A stretch of DNA of 10,599 bases, taken from NCBI GenBank assembly GCA_024688095.1, contig JAILEJ010000072.1:1-10599 (forward strand), in the 5' to 3' direction. Made by a program: the position numbers and the translations under genes. Shown one piece after another: positions 7,566 to 10,599 of this stretch. The notes under the pieces are model-generated. The model searched no databases. It was not told the DNA's origin and saw only the letters and a list, made by a program, of their open reading frames with translations. Position 1 is the first letter of the stretch. Every line of letters starts with the position of its first letter. This DNA is from Butyrivibrio sp. (GTDB taxonomy: Bacteria > Bacillota > Clostridia > Lachnospirales > Lachnospiraceae).

Positions 7566-7586
7566 ATACCTTAGAGCGTGAGGTAT
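7566..7586 (+). repeat. 21-bp inverted repeat in the AT-rich divide (copy 2)
   Basis: Arms ATACCTTA and TGAGGTAT (one mismatch between them) surround the spacer GAGCG. It matches copy 1 (5976-5996, minus strand) at 20 of 21 positions and for two further bases on the right. It is the most GC-rich patch in its surroundings, about 660 bases upstream of parA and 160 bases upstream of the amidase gene. Confidence 0.65.
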
Positions 7587-7634
7587 ATCAAAAAATTAAA
7601 AATAATCAATAAAATAAGATGTAATATAAGCATT

Positions 7635-7663
7635 TTTACAATAAAATTCAATTATAGTAATAT
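7635..7663 (+). promoter_or_regulatory. Possible sigma-A-type promoter of the amidase gene
   Basis: TTTACA (7635-7640) and TAATAT (7658-7663) are separated by 17 bases, about 80 bases before the amidase start. Matches to consensus are 5/6 and 4/6. In DNA this AT-rich such matches also arise by chance. Confidence 0.35.
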
Positions 7664-7745
7664 AAAAAGAAATAATTTAAAATTAGTAACAATTAAAATT
7701 TAAGAATGAAAAACGGAAAAAGAATATAAAAGAGGAAATAAATAG

Positions 7746-9086
7746 ATGATAAGAAAGATTAAAGCAGGAATAATAACAACGATACTTGCCATGTCGTTGT
7801 GTGCCTGCAGTAATGAAAGAGTAGATACAGAACTTGTAAATCAAGTTGAAGAAAATGTAATACAGGAAGCGACAGATGAAGGTATTTCCATTACATTAGA
7901 AGATAATATACAAAATGAAGAAAACAAGGAAACAGAATCAAAGACAGCAAATGATAATAGTATTGTAGCAGCTTCTATAGATGGAAATGATGAAAATAGT
8001 GAAGAAAGTTCTGCAATAAAAGAAAATAATGAGAGTAGTGAAGAAACATCAATAGAAGAAAATGAAGATACTTCTGCTTCGGATAATGTAAGTGAAAGTA
8101 TAATCAAATATACAACAGATAAAGTAAATATAAGGGCTTTACCGTCAACAGAATCAGATATAATAAAGGTTTTGGATCAAAATGAAGAAATAAATACAAT
8201 AAAATATGATAATGACTGGGATATCATAGAAGTAGAAGGAAATAAGTGTTATGTATCATCAAAATATTTAACGACGGAAGCAAATAGCTCAAATGAAAGT
8301 TCATCAACAGATGTGGCTTCAAATGTAGATAATATAGATAATACTTTATCTGAAAGCTCAGAGGAAGCTCAAGCACCAGATTTATCAAATGCAGGAACAA
8401 GTGAGAGTAGTACAGAAGCAGAGACAAACACAATGGAACAAGTTACAGATAATAATTCAGAACAATATCTTGTTGTAATTGATGCAGGGCATCAGTCAAA
8501 AGGTGATAGTTCTCAGGAACCAGTTGGTCCGGGAGCTACAGAAACTAAGGCAAAGGTATCCGGGGGAACATCAGGAGTATCTACAGGAATGGCAGAATAT
8601 GAATTGAACCTGCAGGTATCATTAAAGCTAAAAACAGAACTAACAAACAGAGGTTATCAGGTAATAATGTGCCGTGAAACTAATGATGTAAATATAAGTA
8701 ATTCAGAGAGAGCGCAAATAGCAAATAGTAATAATGCAGATGCTTTTGTCAGAATTCATGCAAATGGTTCCACAAATTCAGAGGCAAATGGAATGATGAC
8801 AATATGTCAGACATCTTCAAACCCTTATAATTCAGCATTATATGATGCAAGTAAGAAATTATCATCTTGTATATTAGATGAAATGGTGGCAAGTACAGGA
8901 GCTAAGAAAGAATATGTATGGGAAACAGATACTATGAGTGGAATTAACTGGTGTCAGGTCCCTGTTACAATAATAGAAATGGGATATATGACGAATCCGG
9001 CAGAAGATCAGCTAATGGCAACTGATGAATACCAAAATAAGATAGTAAATGGAATTGCGAACGGAATAGACAAGTATTTTGAATAA
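7746..9086 (+). CDS. Lipoprotein N-acetylmuramoyl-L-alanine amidase with SH3 domain (Amidase_3)
   Basis: A 446-residue cell-wall hydrolase that would cut the bond between N-acetylmuramic acid and L-alanine in peptidoglycan. The N-terminus is a lipoprotein signal (basic IRKIK, hydrophobic stretch, LCAC with lipidated C21). A Ser/Glu/Asn-rich linker follows (22-118), then a bacterial SH3 domain (about 119-178, TDKVNIRALPSTESDIIKVL), a second Ser/Glu-rich linker (179-240), and the Amidase_3 domain (241-446). Zinc ligands H249 (IDAGHQ), E284 (AEYELNL) and H338 (VRIHANG) and catalytic E411 (IIEMGYMTNPAED) are all present, so it should be active. The segment WETDTMSGINWCQVPV fits the clostridial subfamily. 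AGAGGA at 7731-7736 supports the start. It is the first gene of the plus-strand set right of the AT-rich divide. Its physiological role (separation, recycling or lysis) cannot be read from the sequence. Confidence 0.92.
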   Translation: MIRKIKAGIITTILAMSLCACSNERVDTELVNQVEENVIQEATDEGISITLEDNIQNEENKETESKTANDNSIVAASIDGNDENSEESSAIKENNESSEETSIEENEDTSASDNVSESIIKYTTDKVNIRALPSTESDIIKVLDQNEEINTIKYDNDWDIIEVEGNKCYVSSKYLTTEANSSNESSSTDVASNVDNIDNTLSESSEEAQAPDLSNAGTSESSTEAETNTMEQVTDNNSEQYLVVIDAGHQSKGDSSQEPVGPGATETKAKVSGGTSGVSTGMAEYELNLQVSLKLKTELTNRGYQVIMCRETNDVNISNSERAQIANSNNADAFVRIHANGSTNSEANGMMTICQTSSNPYNSALYDASKKLSSCILDEMVASTGAKKEYVWETDTMSGINWCQVPVTIIEMGYMTNPAEDQLMATDEYQNKIVNGIANGIDKYFE

Positions 9087-9097
9087 AATATTATATT

Positions 9098-9113
9098 AAT
9101 TTCACGTGAAACG
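9098..9113. other. Spo0J/ParB parS-like site 1
   Basis: The perfect 12-bp palindrome TTTCACGTGAAA (9100-9111), followed by C, matches the canonical chromosomal parS (TGTTTCACGTGAAACA) at 13 of 16 positions. It lies in the 58-base gap between the amidase gene and yaaA. Chromosomal parS sites in Firmicutes cluster near the replication origin. No spo0J gene is in the window. Confidence 0.7.
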
Positions 9114-9144
9114 TTAATTTGCAAACAATTGGAGAACATATTTA

Positions 9145-9897
9145 ATGAAGATTATTCTTTCACCGGCAAAAAAAATGAGAGCAGATGACGATATGTTGGA
9201 GATAAAAGATCTTCCAATATATATAAAGAAGACAGAAGAAATACTTAGTTTCTTAAAAGGAAAGTCCCTGGAGGAGTTAAAGAAGCTGTGGGGCTGCAAT
9301 GATAAGATAGCTGAAACAAATTATAAGAGAATTGAACAGATGGATTTGTATAAAAGGCTTACACCTGCAATTATTTCTTATGATGGTATAGCATTTCAAT
9401 ATATGGCACCAAATGTATTTGAAAATGACTGCTTTGATTATGTACAGGAAAATTTGCGTATTATATCGGGATTTTACGGCGTTTTAAAACCACTTGACGG
9501 GGTAACACCATACAGGCTTGAAATGCAGGCTAAAGCTCAAATAAATGGCAATAAAGACCTATATGATTATTGGGGTAGTATGATTTATAATGAAGTTCAT
9601 GATGAATCAGGAATTATAATAAATCTTGCATCAAAAGAATATTCTAAATGTGTTGAAAAATATTTAACAGCAAATGACAAATATATAAATATCATTTTTG
9701 CTGAAAAATCTGGAGAGAAACTCGTAACAAAGGGTACTTATGCAAAGATGGGCAGAGGTGAGATGGTAAGATTTATGGCTGAAAATAACATAAGAGAACC
9801 GGAGGAAATAAAAGATTTTAACAGACTTGGTTATATATACAGAGAGGATTTGTCGAAAGAAAAAGAATTTGTGTTTGAAAGAATTGTGCAAAAGTGA
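9145..9897 (+). CDS. yaaA: Peroxide stress protein YaaA (DUF328/UPF0246)
   Basis: A 250-residue member of the YaaA family, normal in length. In E. coli YaaA limits intracellular free iron and DNA damage during hydrogen peroxide stress, and the fold binds DNA. Family motifs are complete: ILSPAKKM at the N-terminus, YDGIAFQYM, LRIISGFYGVLKPLDG, PYRLEM, YWGS, INLASKEYSK, and GTYAKMGRGEMVRFMAENNI (197-216). Translation starts at an ATG nine bases after GGAGA (9131-9135). It is a soluble cytoplasmic protein with no signal peptide. It follows the amidase gene by 58 bases and precedes mntP by 79 bases on the same strand. No terminator is evident on either side, so the three may share a transcript. 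Both gaps contain a parS-like site. Pairing with mntP, a manganese exporter, hints at metal and oxidative stress, but this is an inference from position. Confidence 0.95.
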   Translation: MKIILSPAKKMRADDDMLEIKDLPIYIKKTEEILSFLKGKSLEELKKLWGCNDKIAETNYKRIEQMDLYKRLTPAIISYDGIAFQYMAPNVFENDCFDYVQENLRIISGFYGVLKPLDGVTPYRLEMQAKAQINGNKDLYDYWGSMIYNEVHDESGIIINLASKEYSKCVEKYLTANDKYINIIFAEKSGEKLVTKGTYAKMGRGEMVRFMAENNIREPEEIKDFNRLGYIYREDLSKEKEFVFERIVQK

Positions 9898-9909
9898 ATA
9901 TTAAAAAAT

Positions 9910-9925
9910 AATTTCACGTGAAACT
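9910..9925. other. Spo0J/ParB parS-like site 2
   Basis: It has the same 12-bp palindrome TTTCACGTGAAA (9912-9923) and the same upstream AA as site 1, again 13 of 16 matches to canonical parS. It lies in the 79-base gap between yaaA and mntP, 812 bases from site 1. Two such sites so close together, both exactly between genes, argue against chance. Confidence 0.7.
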
Positions 9926-9976
9926 TTTTCGAAAACATTAAAAAATAAGGAAATAGAGGTTAAGAGAGGAAATTTA

Positions 9977-10599
9977 ATGGGATTATTTGAGCTGCTACTT
10001 TTATCAGTAGGTCTTGCAATGGATGCGTTTGCAGTATCAATATGTAAGGGACTGGCGGTAAAAAAACTAACTATAAAAGAATCACTTATATGTGGAACCT
10101 GGTTTGGTGTATTTCAGGGAATAATGCCACTTATAGGATATCTGGTTGGTTCGAGGTTTGAAAAATGGATAAGTATAGTAGCGCCGTGGGTTGCTTTTAT
10201 ATTACTTGCGTTTATTGGAATAAATATGATACGTGAAGCTTTTTCGGAAGAAGAGGAAGAAAATGACGGATTTGATGTAAAAACAATGTTTATGATGGCA
10301 GTTGCAACAAGCATAGATGCACTTGCTGTTGGAATAACATTCGTAGCAGTTCCGGTACAGGTTATAAATGCAGGACATTTCCAGAATACAATAATAGCAG
10401 TACTTACAATTGCGATAATAACATTTTTTATATCTGCAGTAGGAGTAAAAATAGGAAATCTTTTTGGAACAAGATATAAATCAGGATCTGAAGTAATGGG
10501 CGGAACAATATTATTGTTCATAGGCCTTAATACACTTATTGAATCGCTTGATAAATCGGGTGCGGTAACCAATACAGATACAGTATTTGGAATGCTTAT
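9977..10599 (+). CDS. mntP: Manganese efflux pump MntP (open at right edge)
   Basis: The protein exports Mn(II) across the cytoplasmic membrane. 207 codons are visible and no stop is reached. Six hydrophobic helices are expected, and their motifs are seen in order. GLAMDAFAVSICKGL has the essential-type acidic residue D16. FGVFQGIMPLIGYLVG forms the second helix. The hinge after helix 3 is acidic (SEEEEEND, 90-97). The second half repeats the motif as ATSIDALAVGITF with D114. GGTILLFIGLNTLIESL is the final helix. Typical family members have about 190 residues, so the C-terminal tail here is slightly longer and probably ends just past the edge. AGAGGA (9965-9970) precedes the ATG by six bases. 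Many mntP genes follow a yybP-ykoY manganese riboswitch. The 79-base gap upstream is too short for one and holds a parS-like site instead. Confidence 0.93.
   Translation, partial: MGLFELLLLSVGLAMDAFAVSICKGLAVKKLTIKESLICGTWFGVFQGIMPLIGYLVGSRFEKWISIVAPWVAFILLAFIGINMIREAFSEEEEENDGFDVKTMFMMAVATSIDALAVGITFVAVPVQVINAGHFQNTIIAVLTIAIITFFISAVGVKIGNLFGTRYKSGSEVMGGTILLFIGLNTLIESLDKSGAVTNTDTVFGML

Larger units (their letters stand above)
6909..7745. other. AT-rich gene-free divide; candidate centromere and divergent promoters
   Basis: This 837-base stretch has no credible ORF or ribosome binding site except those just before parA and the amidase gene. It is very AT-rich but dotted with GCAT/ATGC words. 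These include a 7-bp inverted repeat with a 1-base centre at 7005-7019 (AATGCTT / AAGCATT), an inverted pair AATGCC/GGCATT at 7511-7532, and loosely similar CATTT/CATTC-containing stretches near 7014, 7221, 7312, 7384 and 7411. The 21-bp inverted repeat sits at 7566-7586. Centromeres of type Ib partition systems commonly lie upstream of parA, so the position suits one. The degenerate words may also be chance in AT-rich DNA. No DnaA box, tRNA or rRNA was seen. Confidence 0.5.

Noticed and set aside
6909..7745. DnaA boxes or a small gene in the AT-rich divide
   Set aside because: No TTATCCACA-like sequence on either strand; the only short ORFs (for example an ATG at 7303 with 17 codons) lack ribosome binding sites.
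9898..9976. Manganese (yybP-ykoY) riboswitch before mntP
   Set aside because: The gap is 79 bases, AT-rich, and holds a parS-like palindrome; no riboswitch-like paired structure is seen.
10114..10572. Open minus-strand frame opposite mntP
   Set aside because: It is antisense to a clearly recognised membrane protein gene and has no family features of its own.

Overview
The window is AT-rich DNA with strong AGGAGG-type ribosome binding sites. Its protein families (a DUF4867 protein, a lipoprotein amidase with an Amidase_3 domain, YaaA, and a sensor with a CBM-like ectodomain) point to a low-GC Firmicute of the class Clostridia, most likely a Lachnospiraceae member of the Butyrivibrio/Pseudobutyrivibrio type. 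The genus is inferred from protein character; no search was run.

Layout. Bases 1-1099 (minus) hold the N-terminal part of a membrane sensor whose signalling output lies beyond the left edge. A DUF4867 cupin-like gene (1314-1943, plus) follows and ends in a strong hairpin. Next come two minus-strand genes: a 53-residue unknown protein, and a zinc-ribbon protein whose tail is built from seven in-frame 36-bp repeats. Bases 3217-6908 form a complete plasmid-style replication and partition module, all minus strand. It contains a Rep_3/RepB initiator with its own terminator, an origin region with about a dozen direct and inverted iteron-like sequences (4509-5223), a ribbon-helix-helix (RHH) partition partner, and a ParA ATPase. 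Bases 6909-7745 are a very AT-rich, gene-free divide. To its right every gene is on the plus strand: a cell-wall amidase lipoprotein, yaaA, and mntP, which is cut by the right edge.

How it fits together. RepB would bind the iterons to start replication. ParA and the RHH protein would segregate the replicon, and their centromere may lie in the AT-rich divide. A 21-bp inverted repeat with a conserved asymmetric spacer occurs once in that divide and once, in opposite orientation, inside the RHH gene; it is the best candidate site I found. Two near-canonical Spo0J-type parS sites flank yaaA although no spo0J is present here. Genes run away from the divide on both sides, with one exception, as they do around a replication origin. 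The window could therefore be the origin region of a chromid or megaplasmid, or an iteron replicon inserted near the chromosomal origin. The sequence alone does not decide between these.
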